The notes under the pieces: generated by a model | Databases searched by the model: none | The model's input: only the letters and a program-made list of their open reading frames with translations | What the model was told of the DNA's origin: nothing | Shown here: one piece after another, positions 35,343 to 43,639 of the stretch | Position numbering within the stretch: position 1 is the first letter of the stretch | How the letters are laid out: the number at the start of each line of letters is the position of its first letter | From: DATAJX01 sp036261915 | GTDB taxonomy: Bacteria; Pseudomonadota; Alphaproteobacteria; UBA2136; UBA6156 | Direction of reading: 5' to 3' | Length of the DNA stretch: 64,000 nucleotides | NCBI GenBank assembly: GCA_036261915.1 | Contig: DATAJX010000001.1 | Coordinates: forward strand, 62,001 to 126,000 | Position numbers and translations under genes: made by a program

Positions 35343-36431
35343 ATGACCTTCAGCATCCGCACTCCGCAAATCTCCCCCGTGCTTCTCGGCCTGTCCGGCC
35401 CAGCGCTTACCGCGCCCGAAATCGCCCTCATCAAAAAAATAAATCCCATGGGCTTTTTGCTGTTTGCGCGGAATATCGAAACCCCCGAACAAACCCAAAA
35501 GCTCTGCGCTCAACTGGCCGAACTCTCACCGCTTACGCCGCCGCTCATCGCGGTCGACCAGGAAGGCGGCCGCGTCCAGCGCGTGCATTTTGAAGGCCGT
35601 TTGCCCCCCGCCAAAGCCTTCGGCGACTGGTACGAAACAAACCCCGAAACCGCGCGCGAAGCCTGCCGCCTCAACCATATTCTGCTGGCCGCCGAACTCA
35701 CCGCCGTCGGTGCCCACTGGGCGCTCACCCCGGTGCTCGACGTCGCTCACGCCGCCACCCACGCCATCATCGGCGACAGGGCATTTTCCTCCAACCCCGC
35801 CACGGTGGCAGCACTGGCGCAGGCCGCGCTGCAGGGCTTAAGGGAAGGGGGCTGCTTCGCCTGCCTCAAACACGCCCCCGGCCACGGCCGTGCCGCCGCC
35901 GACAGCCACGTCGAGCTGCCAACCGTCAACGCTTCGCAAGCCGACATCGAAGCCGACGCCCAACCCTTCAAGCAGCTCGCCCCGCACGCCCCATTCATCA
36001 TGACAGCCCATATCCGCTACCCCGCGCTCGACCCTGCCAATTGTGCCACCAATTCAAAAACCATCCTGTCACATATGCGAAAAAATTGGCAGTTCGACGG
36101 CCTCATTCTGGCCGACGACCTCGGCATGCAAGCCCTGCAAGGCAGCTATGCGCAGAGGGCGCAAAACGCGCTGGCCGCGGGGTGCGATGTGGTCATCTGC
36201 AGCTTCAGCCAGCTCAAGGCGGGCATGGCGGGCACGGTCTATAACCGGGCCGATGCCGATGCATTGGCCGCCGCAAACCTGCCGCCGCTCAACCCGCGCG
36301 CGCTGCAATTCCTGCAAAACCTGCCGGTGCCCACCCCCGCCGGCCCGCAAACAATTGCCGAAGCCCGCGCCAAACTTAAAGCCCTATGGGCTGACGGCGC
36401 CGGGCGTTTGGGCTATACACTGGCGCTGTGA
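35343..36431 (+). CDS. nagZ: beta-N-acetylhexosaminidase NagZ
   Basis: A 362-residue GH3 enzyme of peptidoglycan recycling that removes GlcNAc from anhydroMurNAc peptides in the cytoplasm. Motifs: GFLLFARNI, VDQEGGRVQR, the catalytic His/Asp loop KHAPGHGRAAADSH and the nucleophile Asp in LADDLGMQAL. The stop overlaps the GTG start of the next gene by four bases. Confidence 0.94.
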   Translation: MTFSIRTPQISPVLLGLSGPALTAPEIALIKKINPMGFLLFARNIETPEQTQKLCAQLAELSPLTPPLIAVDQEGGRVQRVHFEGRLPPAKAFGDWYETNPETAREACRLNHILLAAELTAVGAHWALTPVLDVAHAATHAIIGDRAFSSNPATVAALAQAALQGLREGGCFACLKHAPGHGRAAADSHVELPTVNASQADIEADAQPFKQLAPHAPFIMTAHIRYPALDPANCATNSKTILSHMRKNWQFDGLILADDLGMQALQGSYAQRAQNALAAGCDVVICSFSQLKAGMAGTVYNRADADALAAANLPPLNPRALQFLQNLPVPTPAGPQTIAEARAKLKALWADGAGRLGYTLAL

Positions 36432-37270
36432 AAATTCTCTTTACCACGCTGTTCCTGCCCACCGGCCTCGTGCTCATCGGTATCGCCGCGGCGTTGTGGG
36501 CACTGTGGCGCAAGCCCAAACAGCGCTCGCTGGCCATCGCCATTCTGGGCACCACGCTGGCAGGCGGCTACCTGCTGGCCACGCCGCTGGTCGGGCGCGC
36601 GCTCGGCCTGGCGCTGTTCAACAGCGTGCAGGCGCGCGAGCTCGCCAGCCTGTCCGAAGCCGACGCCATCGTCGTCCTCACCGGCGGCATTTACGATTCC
36701 GGTCCCATGGGCTGGCTGCCGCGGGCCGAAAGCATCCAGCGCCTGGCGGTGGCTTACGAAGCCCAGCGCCGCATCAACCTGCGCCTGCCGGTCATCGTGT
36801 CCGGCGGCCACACCGAAGGCGTACAAAACCCGTCCGAAGCCCGCGTTGCCGCCGATTTCTTCGCCCGCAACCGCTCCGAGATCACCCCCACCGAACTTGA
36901 AGAAGCCAGCACCGATACCTACGAAGCCGCGCTGCAACTGGCCCCGGTGCTCAGCCACCGCGGCGCCCGCAACGTGCTGCTGGTCACGTCCGATACCCAC
37001 ATGCTCCGCGCGCTCGCCGTGTTCCGTAACCACGGGATCGACGCCGTGCCGCTCCCGGCCATGAGCCTGCCGCACAACATGGGCATCCGCGCGTTCCTGC
37101 CGTCGGTCTACGGCGTCATGCTGTCCAGTTCTGCGCTGTACGAAATGTACGGCCTCGCCGCCTCGCTGCTCAGCGGCAAAATAGGCCTGCGCGATCTCAC
37201 CTATTCCACCCACCCCACCCCTCCGGCAAAACCCGCCGCAGTCCCCACCCAAATCATAGAAAGCGAATAG
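36428..37270 (+). CDS. DUF218 (YdcF/SanA-like) membrane protein
   Basis: A 280-residue protein with GTG start at 36428 inside the nagZ stop. Two N-terminal membrane segments (about 5-55) are followed by a DUF218 domain (about 75-235): DAIVVLTGGIYDSG, PVIVSGGHTEGVQNPSEA, the STDTYEAAL motif and NVLLVTSDTHMLRA. ElyC and SanA relatives act in envelope and undecaprenyl-carrier physiology. It occupies the position where scpA and scpB usually lie between nagZ and tatA. Confidence 0.88.
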   Translation: MKILFTTLFLPTGLVLIGIAAALWALWRKPKQRSLAIAILGTTLAGGYLLATPLVGRALGLALFNSVQARELASLSEADAIVVLTGGIYDSGPMGWLPRAESIQRLAVAYEAQRRINLRLPVIVSGGHTEGVQNPSEARVAADFFARNRSEITPTELEEASTDTYEAALQLAPVLSHRGARNVLLVTSDTHMLRALAVFRNHGIDAVPLPAMSLPHNMGIRAFLPSVYGVMLSSSALYEMYGLAASLLSGKIGLRDLTYSTHPTPPAKPAAVPTQIIESE

Positions 37271-37272
37271 CC

Positions 37273-37470
37273 ATGTTCGGTCTCAGCCTCGGTCATATCA
37301 TCATCATCCTTGTCATCGTCCTCATCTTTTTCGGCGTCGGCAAACTGCCCAACGTGATGGGCGACCTCGGCAAGGGCGTAAAGGCCTTCAAAGAAGGCAT
37401 GGGCGAAGGCCCGGCCAAACCCGTCCGCAAACCGGCCCGCAAAAAGGCCAAAGCCAAAAAGCGTAAGTAG
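37273..37470 (+). CDS. tatA: Tat translocase subunit TatA
   Basis: A 65-residue protein: one N-terminal membrane helix (about 6-20), the FGVGKLP hinge, an amphipathic helix with DLGKGVKAFKEGM, and a very basic C-terminal tail (ARKKAKAKKRK). TatA oligomers form the passage for folded proteins. Two bases after the DUF218 stop. Confidence 0.95.
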   Translation: MFGLSLGHIIIILVIVLIFFGVGKLPNVMGDLGKGVKAFKEGMGEGPAKPVRKPARKKAKAKKRK

Positions 37471-37632
37471 GTGATTCCGGGCCTCAGCCTTGGCGAGATC
37501 ATCGTCCTGCTGCTGGTCGGCATCATTTTCCTGAAGCCCGAAGACCTGCCGCGCGTCGCCAAACAGGCGGGCATCTGGCTGGTCACCATCCGGCGGTACG
37601 TCCACGGCATGATGGCCGGGCTGGGCGAATAA
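37471..37632 (+). CDS. tatB: very short TatB-like Tat subunit
   Basis: A 53-residue protein with GTG start directly after the tatA TAG and a TAA one base before tatC. It has the TatA/B N-terminal pattern: LSLGEIIVLLLVGIIFLKPEDLP, with the Glu at position 8 and the Pro after the membrane helix that mark TatB, then a short amphipathic helix (RVAKQAGIWLVTIRRY). Normal TatB is 90-180 residues; the whole acidic C-terminal region is missing. Gene order tatA-B-C supports the assignment. Confidence 0.82.
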   Translation: MIPGLSLGEIIVLLLVGIIFLKPEDLPRVAKQAGIWLVTIRRYVHGMMAGLGE

Positions 37633-37633
37633 C

Positions 37634-38338
37634 ATGGCACTCCGCACCGGCTCCGCCCTGGTTCCGCACGTGGCCGAACTCCGCCGCCGCCTGCTGCGTA
37701 GCCTTGGCCTGCTCCTGGCCGGCACCATCACGCTGTTCCAAACGCAAACCCATTGGCTGCCGTTCTTCACCGCGCCGCTCACCAGCATCCCCAACGCGCA
37801 CCTGCAATTCACCACCGTCACCGGGCCGTTCGTCAGCCTGTTGCACCTGTCGTTCCTGCTCTCGCTGGTGTTCCTCATGCCGTGGTTCGTGTACGAGGTC
37901 TGGGCCTTCGTCGCCCCCGGCCTGCGCCGGTCCGAGCGCCGCAAAAGCAGCCTCACGCTGCTCGCCATCCCCACGCTGTTTTACGTGGGCCTCGCCACCG
38001 CGTTCTTCACCGTGCTGCCCGCCGCGCTGCATTTTTTGCTGGTCTCGCCGCTGCCCGGCCTGGTCATCGCGCCAACGCTCGAAAGCTACATCACCTTCAC
38101 CGGCATGCTGTGCCTGGCCTTCGGCATCACCTTCAACCTGCCCGCGCTGCTGTTCGCGCTCATCCGCACCGGCGTGGTCAAACCGGCCGCCGTGCGGCAA
38201 TCCCGCCGCTTCGTCGTGGTCGGCATTTTTGCGCTGGCCGCCGTCATCACGCCGCCCGATCCCCTCAGCATGCTGCTGCTGGCCATCCCCCTCTGGCTGA
38301 TGTTCGAAGCCACGCTCCTGCTTGCCAAACCGCGCTAA
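37634..38338 (+). CDS. tatC: Tat translocase subunit TatC
   Basis: A 234-residue six-helix membrane protein. The N-terminal HVAELRRRLLRS motif that reads twin-arginine signals is present, as are FMPWFVYEVWAFVAPGL and the ESYITFTGMLCLAFGITFNLP region. The C-terminal ITPPDPLSMLLLAIPLW block is typical. TatC recruits substrates to the TatABC complex. Confidence 0.95.
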   Translation: MALRTGSALVPHVAELRRRLLRSLGLLLAGTITLFQTQTHWLPFFTAPLTSIPNAHLQFTTVTGPFVSLLHLSFLLSLVFLMPWFVYEVWAFVAPGLRRSERRKSSLTLLAIPTLFYVGLATAFFTVLPAALHFLLVSPLPGLVIAPTLESYITFTGMLCLAFGITFNLPALLFALIRTGVVKPAAVRQSRRFVVVGIFALAAVITPPDPLSMLLLAIPLWLMFEATLLLAKPR

Positions 38339-38357
38339 AAAAGCCATTCTCCGCGCC

Positions 38358-39623
38358 ATGATCGATCCCACGCTCCTCCGCACGCCCGAAGGCGTCCAAG
38401 CCGTCAAAACCGCCATCCAAAACCGGGGCGGCAATCCTTCCATCGTCGATAAAGCCGTCGAAGCCGACGCCGAACGCCGTAAGGCCATGGGCAACGCGCA
38501 AAACCTGCAGGCCCAGCGCAACGCGCTGTCCAAGCAGATCGGCGAAGCCAAGCGGGCAGGGGAAAGCGCCGCCGACCTCATGAAGCAGGTCGAAGCCGTC
38601 AACGCGCAGATCGACGCCCTGAACGACGACTCCGGCAATCCGCTGCTGGCCGAGATCCCCAACATCCCGCAAGCCGACGTGCCGGTAGGTAAGGACGAGA
38701 GCGACAACCTCGAGATCCGCAAATGGGGTACGCCCAAGCAATTCGATTTCACACCCAAGGCCCACGACGACGTGGCCGAAGGCCTCGGCATGCTTGATCT
38801 CCCCACCGCCAGCAAAATCTCCGGCGCGCGCTTCGCGTGGCTGCAAGGCCCGCTGGCCCGGCTCGACCGCGCCATGTACCAATACACGCTCGATTACCTG
38901 AGCACCGAAAAAGGCTTCACCGAAGCCGTGGTGCCCTACCTCGTGCACGCGCCCGCGCTGGTCGGCACCGGCCAGCTGCCCAAGTTCGAAGAAGACCTCT
39001 TCAAAACCACCGACGGCCGCTTCCTCATCCCCACCGCCGAGGTGCCGCTCACCAACTACGCGGCCGACACCATCTTCAAAGAGTCCGACCTCCCCATCAA
39101 GTTCACCGCGCACACGCCCTGCTTCCGCTCCGAAGCCGGCAGCGCGGGGAAAGACACCAAAGGCATCCTGCGCCAGCACCAGTTCGACAAGGTCGAAATG
39201 GTCATCCTCGCCACGCCCGAACAGTCGGCCAAGCTGCACGAAGAAATGACCGCCGCGACAGAAGAGCTTTTGCGCCGCCTCGAACTGCCCTACCGCACCA
39301 TCATGCTCTGCACCGGAGACATGGGCTTCGGCAGCACCAAAACCTACGATATCGAAGTCTGGGTGCCCTCGCAAAACACCTACCGCGAACTCTCGTCCTG
39401 CTCCAACTGCGGCGATTTCCAGGCCCGCCGCATGAAGGCGCGCTACAAAAAAGAAGGCGCGAAGGAAACCACCTTCATCCACACGCTCAACGGCAGCGGG
39501 CTTACCCGCCGCGCGCTGGTCGCCATCCTTGAAAACTTCCAGAACGCCGACGGCTCGGTCACCATCCCGCCGGTGCTGCGTCCGCACATGGGTGGTTTGG
39601 CCAAACTCGAAAAAGCCAAATAA
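38358..39623 (+). CDS. serS: seryl-tRNA synthetase
   Basis: A 421-residue class II synthetase from ATG 38358 (20 bases after tatC). The N-terminal long coiled-coil arm (about 30-105) that grips tRNA-Ser, motif 2 (FRSEAGSAGKDTKGILRQHQF) region and motif 3 (GSGLTRRALVAILEN) are complete. surE, which often follows serS in this context, is absent. Confidence 0.96.
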   Translation: MIDPTLLRTPEGVQAVKTAIQNRGGNPSIVDKAVEADAERRKAMGNAQNLQAQRNALSKQIGEAKRAGESAADLMKQVEAVNAQIDALNDDSGNPLLAEIPNIPQADVPVGKDESDNLEIRKWGTPKQFDFTPKAHDDVAEGLGMLDLPTASKISGARFAWLQGPLARLDRAMYQYTLDYLSTEKGFTEAVVPYLVHAPALVGTGQLPKFEEDLFKTTDGRFLIPTAEVPLTNYAADTIFKESDLPIKFTAHTPCFRSEAGSAGKDTKGILRQHQFDKVEMVILATPEQSAKLHEEMTAATEELLRRLELPYRTIMLCTGDMGFGSTKTYDIEVWVPSQNTYRELSSCSNCGDFQARRMKARYKKEGAKETTFIHTLNGSGLTRRALVAILENFQNADGSVTIPPVLRPHMGGLAKLEKAK

Positions 39624-40286
39624 GTGCATCTCAAGAACATCCAGCCTAACGCCACCCGCATGCGCCGCATGCTCGAAAGCATCCGCGCCAAGGGCATCAC
39701 CGATCCCAAGGTGCTCGAAGCCATGTCCCGCGTCCCGCGCGAGTTGTTCCTGCCGCACGCGCTGGGCGCCGAGGCCTACGACGATAACGCCCTGCCCATC
39801 GGCGAAAAGCAAACCATCTCGCAACCCACCGTGGTGGCCGAAATGACCGCGGGCCTGCAACTCACGGGGGCCGAAAAAGTGCTCGAGATCGGCACCGGCT
39901 GCGGCTACCAAACCGCCATCCTGTGCCGCCTGTCCAAACGGGTCTTTACCATCGAGCGCCACCCGCGCCTGTCCACTTCGGCGGTCGAACGCCTGCACGC
40001 CATGGGCTACACCAACTTCGCGGCATTGGTGGGCGACGGCACCATGGGCTGGCCGCAACAGGCACCGTTCGATGCCATCATCGTCACCGCCGCGGGCCCG
40101 TCCATCCCGCCCGCGCTCATCAGCCAACTCAAGCCCGGCGGCAAACTGGTCATTCCGGTGGGCGAGGCTTCCACCCAAAAACTCGTCCGGCTCACCAAGG
40201 CCGAATCCGGCCAAACATTCGAGCAGGTGCTCGGCCGCGTCAGCTTCGTGCCGCTCATCGGCCAGCAGGGCGTTAAGGCGTCTTGA
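39624..40286 (+). CDS. pcm: protein-L-isoaspartate O-methyltransferase
   Basis: A 220-residue repair enzyme that methylates isoaspartyl residues in damaged proteins. It has a GTG start abutting the serS stop. Motifs: RVPRELFLP, the substrate loop QTISQPTVVAEMT, SAM motif VLEIGTGCGYQTAIL and the FDAIIVTAA strand. Confidence 0.95.
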   Translation: MHLKNIQPNATRMRRMLESIRAKGITDPKVLEAMSRVPRELFLPHALGAEAYDDNALPIGEKQTISQPTVVAEMTAGLQLTGAEKVLEIGTGCGYQTAILCRLSKRVFTIERHPRLSTSAVERLHAMGYTNFAALVGDGTMGWPQQAPFDAIIVTAAGPSIPPALISQLKPGGKLVIPVGEASTQKLVRLTKAESGQTFEQVLGRVSFVPLIGQQGVKAS

Positions 40287-40307
40287 GATAATCCCGCATA
40301 ATAAAAA

Positions 40308-40332
40308 ACCCCAGCTGGTGCTGGGGTCAATT
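40308..40332. terminator. bidirectional intrinsic terminator
   Basis: ACCCCAGC / GCTGGGGT with a TGGT loop, A run before and T run after, between the convergent pcm and the TPR gene. Confidence 0.8.
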
Positions 40333-40343
40333 TTTGTGAAATA

Positions 40344-41006
40344 TCACTTGGAGCCTTTTTCCAACAGGGCCGCCTTGGCAATATCTGCCGACGCGGCCTG
40401 CTGGTTACCCAAAACCATAAGGCTCATGGCACGGCCTCTATAGGCATTCACATCTTCAGGCGATAATCCGATAGCGGCTGAATAAGCCGCCACTGCTTCG
40501 ATATGCTTCTTCTGGCGTTGCAAAACATTACCTTTTTCACGGTGGGCGCGTCCGCAAAGGGGGTCGGTCTGCAAGGCCAGGGTTATAAACCGCCATGCCA
40601 CTGCATCAGGGTAATTGCCCAGCTTGGTGTTGATATCCTGATCATTCACGATACCTGCAATACCAGCCATTGCCTCAGCCGCTTCTTTTTTGTTTTGGTG
40701 CACCGCTTCGTTAAAGGTTTTCTCGCTCAGGGCAATATCACCTTTATCTCGCAAAACAAAACTGGTGAAGAGTAACCTCTGCCATTGCTGGTCAGGAGGA
40801 GTTCTTTTTGTAAGATCCTCGCAGGCGGTTTCCCGTTTGGACCAGTCAATGGGCTTGCCTGGAGGTGGACCTGCAGAACACAGCATAAATTGACTGAAAA
40901 ACGGAGTCAGGCTTTTCACCCAGTCCACATCGTAAAAGGCGTAAGTTTTCACTGGATTGTTCAAAGCCAGCAGGGTTGCCAGCCACGCAATGTTTTTTAA
41001 ACGCAT
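40344..41006 (-). CDS. exported TPR protein
   Basis: A 220-residue protein with a signal peptide (cleavage near AYA, about residue 22) and a helical mature region. The C-terminal part (about 140-205) has a canonical tetratricopeptide repeat pair (CGRAHREKGNVLQRQKKHIE, then AAYSAAIGLSPEDVNAYRGRA). The gene is lower in GC than its neighbours. A GGAG ribosome site precedes the ATG. The 235 bases upstream (41007-41241) hold the promoters of this gene and of cpoB and no other gene. Confidence 0.75.
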   Translation of the reverse strand: MRLKNIAWLATLLALNNPVKTYAFYDVDWVKSLTPFFSQFMLCSAGPPPGKPIDWSKRETACEDLTKRTPPDQQWQRLLFTSFVLRDKGDIALSEKTFNEAVHQNKKEAAEAMAGIAGIVNDQDINTKLGNYPDAVAWRFITLALQTDPLCGRAHREKGNVLQRQKKHIEAVAAYSAAIGLSPEDVNAYRGRAMSLMVLGNQQAASADIAKAALLEKGSK

Positions 41007-41241
41007 GGGGTATGCTCCATAAAAGGTAAGGTGAGCGGGGTACTATTTATATAAGTAATTGAAATGAATCGTTTACACAAGCTAAAAGGCAAACCTTGAA
41101 AAGGAGATTCTGCTGGCTAAAAGTTTGCGTTGCCTTGTCCATCATTTGTATACGTTAACCCTTTGCCACACCTGCCAAAAAACCAAGCCGCAAAACGCGC
41201 AATGGGCTACAGCAAGGGCCGCAACCTGCTATAGTGGCGGC

Positions 41242-42156
41242 ATGAAAACCAACCTTCTTGCCCTGCTGGCCGCCACCATCCTGTCCACCAATGCGTTCGC
41301 GCAAAACGTGCAGGTCGATGCCGCCAGCCTCCAGCAACGGCTCGACCGCATCGAACAACGCCTGTCGGTCACCGAAAACCGGGGCAGCAACACCACCAAC
41401 GGCATCAGCACCATGGCCAGCGGCAACGGCTCGCCCACGGGTACGGCCATGGCCGACCTGCAAGAGCGCATGAGCCTGCTCGAACGCCAGGGCGACCAGG
41501 TCAACGGCGGGGTCGAACGCCTCAGCCACGCGGTCGAACAGCTGGCCAAGCAGCTCGACCTCATGAGCAAGGATTACGACCAGCGCCTCACCGCGCTCGA
41601 GCAAAAAAGCGCCGCAGCGCCCAAGCCGGCGGCCACGCCTGTAGCCGCCGCGGCCGATAATACCTCCGCCACCACACCCGCCGCCGCCCCGGCCACGTCC
41701 GATGTGCCCGCCAACCTTTCCGCCACCGAGCATTACAACAAGGCCTACGCCTACCTCACGGCGGCCGACTACGCCAACGCGCTCAAGTGGCTCAGCGCGT
41801 TCACCGAACGCTTCCCCGACGACAAACTGGCCGACAACGCCTGGTACTGGCTGGGCGAGGTGCACCTGGTGCAAAACAACCCGCAACAGGCGCTGGTCGC
41901 GTTCAAAGAGGGCCTGCAAAAATTCCCCAAAGGCGCCAAGGCTCCTGCCAATCTCTACAAAATGGGGCTTGCCCTCCAGCAGCTCAAGCAGGATTCGTTC
42001 GCCAAATCCAGCTGGGAAAAACTGCTGAAGGATTTCCCCAACGCGCCCGAAACCGCCAAGGCCAAGCAAAAGCTCGAAGAACTTAAAAAGGCCGAAGCCG
42101 CCGCAGCCCCCAAGGCCGCCGAAAAACCGGCCGCAAAACCCGCGGCCAAAAAATAA
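41242..42156 (+). CDS. cpoB: Tol-Pal accessory protein CpoB (YbgF)
   Basis: A 304-residue periplasmic protein from ATG 41242: signal peptide ending AFA (about residue 20), an N-terminal trimerising coiled coil (about 25-125 with SLQQRLDRIEQRL and MADLQERMSLLERQ), an Ala/Pro linker, a TPR domain (about 155-280, YNKAYAYLTAADYANAL, NAWYWLGEVHLVQ) and a Lys/Ala/Pro-rich tail. CpoB links Tol-Pal to peptidoglycan synthesis. It is about 28 kb from tolB but keeps its usual neighbours tilS, ftsH and glmM. Confidence 0.93.
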   Translation: MKTNLLALLAATILSTNAFAQNVQVDAASLQQRLDRIEQRLSVTENRGSNTTNGISTMASGNGSPTGTAMADLQERMSLLERQGDQVNGGVERLSHAVEQLAKQLDLMSKDYDQRLTALEQKSAAAPKPAATPVAAAADNTSATTPAAAPATSDVPANLSATEHYNKAYAYLTAADYANALKWLSAFTERFPDDKLADNAWYWLGEVHLVQNNPQQALVAFKEGLQKFPKGAKAPANLYKMGLALQQLKQDSFAKSSWEKLLKDFPNAPETAKAKQKLEELKKAEAAAAPKAAEKPAAKPAAKK

Positions 42157-42183
42157 CTTGCTGCCGTTAGTTAAGGTAACTAC

Positions 42184-42207
42184 AAAAGGCCCATGAAGGG
42201 CCTTTTT
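42184..42207 (+). promoter_or_regulatory. hairpin holding the tilS start codon in its loop
   Basis: AAAAGGCCC (42184-42192) and GGGCCTTTTT (42198-42207) form a 9-bp stem with loop ATGAA. The loop is the tilS start codon, the AAGG that would act as ribosome site is in the stem, and the T run makes the structure look like an intrinsic terminator for cpoB. Confidence 0.65.
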
Positions 42208-43113
42208 CTCGACTGGTTCACTCCCGGCAGCCGCTGGGGCATCGGGGTGTCCGGCGGAGGCGATTCCATCGCCCTGCTGCACCTGCTGGTGGCGCAGTTC
42301 GGCGCCGCCCCATTCCAGGCGGTGCTGGTCAACCACGGCTGGAACGCCGCCTTCGCCAAAAAGTGCCAACAGGCCGTGGCGCACGAATGCAAAAAATTCG
42401 GCGTACCGCTCACGATCATCAAAACGCCCGGCGGAAAAGCCAAAACCAACGCCGAAGCAGCCGCGCGCAAATCCCGCTACACCGCCTTCGCGCAAGCCTG
42501 CGCCGAACATACCCTTTCCGGCATCGCGCTCGGCCACACGCAAACCGACGTGGCCGAGCAGTTCCTCATGCGCGCGGGCAAGGGCAGTGGTCTAGCGGGC
42601 CTCTCCGGCATCCCGGCACAAAACACCGTCGCAGGCGTGCAGGTCGTTCGCCCGCTGCTTACCATCAGCCGCGCCGACCTGCGCACCTGGCTCAAGCGTA
42701 AAAAGATCCAGTGGGTCGAAGACCCCGGCAACGCCGCCAGCACACGCGGAAAGATCCGCAGCAGGCTCAAAGGCAACTGGCTGCCCGAACAGTCCATCGC
42801 CGCCAGCACATCAAGCCTGGCCCGCGCGAATGCGGCGCTCGAGCAGTGGCTGGCCAAGCTCCTGCAAAACGTCACGGTCACCAAAACCGGCTGGTCGTGT
42901 GAGCGCCAGTGGCTGCTCCAGTTGCCCGAAGAAATGTCCCTGCGCCTGCTGGGCACCCTGGTGAAGGACGACACCGCCGACTTCGCCCCCCGCACCGGCA
43001 AGCGCCAAACGCTGCTGGCAAAGATCACGGCATCCGAAAAAGGCACCGCCACCCTCGGCGCGTTCAAACTCAACTGGGCCAAAGGCGCCCTCCACGGTAC
43101 CCGCCTCACATAA
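42193..43113 (+). CDS. tilS: tRNA(Ile)-lysidine synthetase
   Basis: A 306-residue N-type ATP pyrophosphatase that converts C34 of tRNA-Ile(CAU) to lysidine. The PP-loop SGGGDS is residues 20-25, followed by VLVNHGWN, an AARKSRYTAF segment, LGHTQTDVAEQFLMR and the WVEDPGN motif. The protein is short: it has the core and a reduced C-terminal part. The start codon lies in a hairpin loop; no other start fits the conserved N terminus. Confidence 0.93.
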   Translation: MKGLFLDWFTPGSRWGIGVSGGGDSIALLHLLVAQFGAAPFQAVLVNHGWNAAFAKKCQQAVAHECKKFGVPLTIIKTPGGKAKTNAEAAARKSRYTAFAQACAEHTLSGIALGHTQTDVAEQFLMRAGKGSGLAGLSGIPAQNTVAGVQVVRPLLTISRADLRTWLKRKKIQWVEDPGNAASTRGKIRSRLKGNWLPEQSIAASTSSLARANAALEQWLAKLLQNVTVTKTGWSCERQWLLQLPEEMSLRLLGTLVKDDTADFAPRTGKRQTLLAKITASEKGTATLGAFKLNWAKGALHGTRLT

Positions 43114-43117
43114 CAAA

Positions 43118-43148
43118 AACCCGCCACCATAAGGCAGCGGGTCTTTGC
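43118..43148 (+). terminator. weak intrinsic terminator after tilS
   Basis: ACCCGC / GCGGGT separated by about 12 bases and followed by TCTTTG. Confidence 0.45.
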
Positions 43149-43161
43149 ATCGATACTCAGC

Positions 43162-43461
43162 CTAACCGGCCAAAAATTCATATTCGGTAGTGGCTCCACC
43201 GCCAAAATCAACCTTGGCCCTGCCGGTCGAGTCACATGAAAACGAAGGCTGCGAGCCGATCGAATTGAATAATTCGATATCACTTCTGGCTAGCCGCTTC
43301 ACTTCCATTTCCTGCAACCAGGTGCAGGGCTTGAACTTCAGCGGACGGATAGCCTCCGCCATCTTCGCTTCGTCGCTGCGCAGTTTTTGCAGCTTGTCGT
43401 CCTTCATCTCTGAAGAACACACCAGCAGCAAAGCCAGTGCCGAAACCATAATGCCGTTCAT
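43162..43461 (-). CDS. small exported or lipid-anchored hypothetical protein
   Basis: A 99-residue protein from ATG 43461, with a GGAG ribosome site. A short hydrophobic N terminus (MVSALALLLVC) could be an imperfect lipobox with C15. The rest is charged (EMKDDKLQKLRSDEAKMAEAI) with three more cysteines (KPCTW, SFSC). No family recognised. Confidence 0.6.
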   Translation of the reverse strand: MNGIMVSALALLLVCSSEMKDDKLQKLRSDEAKMAEAIRPLKFKPCTWLQEMEVKRLARSDIELFNSIGSQPSFSCDSTGRAKVDFGGGATTEYEFLAG

Positions 43462-43568
43462 GGGGGTATCTCCGTGCGGAACAAAAAAGCGATAGGCGCA
43501 AACAGCGCGCCGGGTGCCTCTCTCATATGGGTTCCGCATGTAAAATTTCAATAATCAAAAGCGTAAAA

Positions 43569-43598
43569 AAGCCCCCCTGTTTGCACAGGGGGGCTTCG
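43569..43598 (-). terminator. intrinsic terminator
   Basis: AAGCCCCCCTGT / ACAGGGGGGCTT with a TTGC loop; the T run is on the minus strand, downstream of the 43640-44176 gene. Confidence 0.8.
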
Positions 43599-43639
43599 TT
43601 ACTGCCGGATAGGGAGGGCATTCCCCTCCGGCAATCGGC

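Noticed and set aside
38265..40214. 649-codon minus-strand frame across serS-pcm
   Set aside because: It covers two well-supported genes in opposite sense and has Gly/Ala/Val/His bias typical of high-GC shadow frames.
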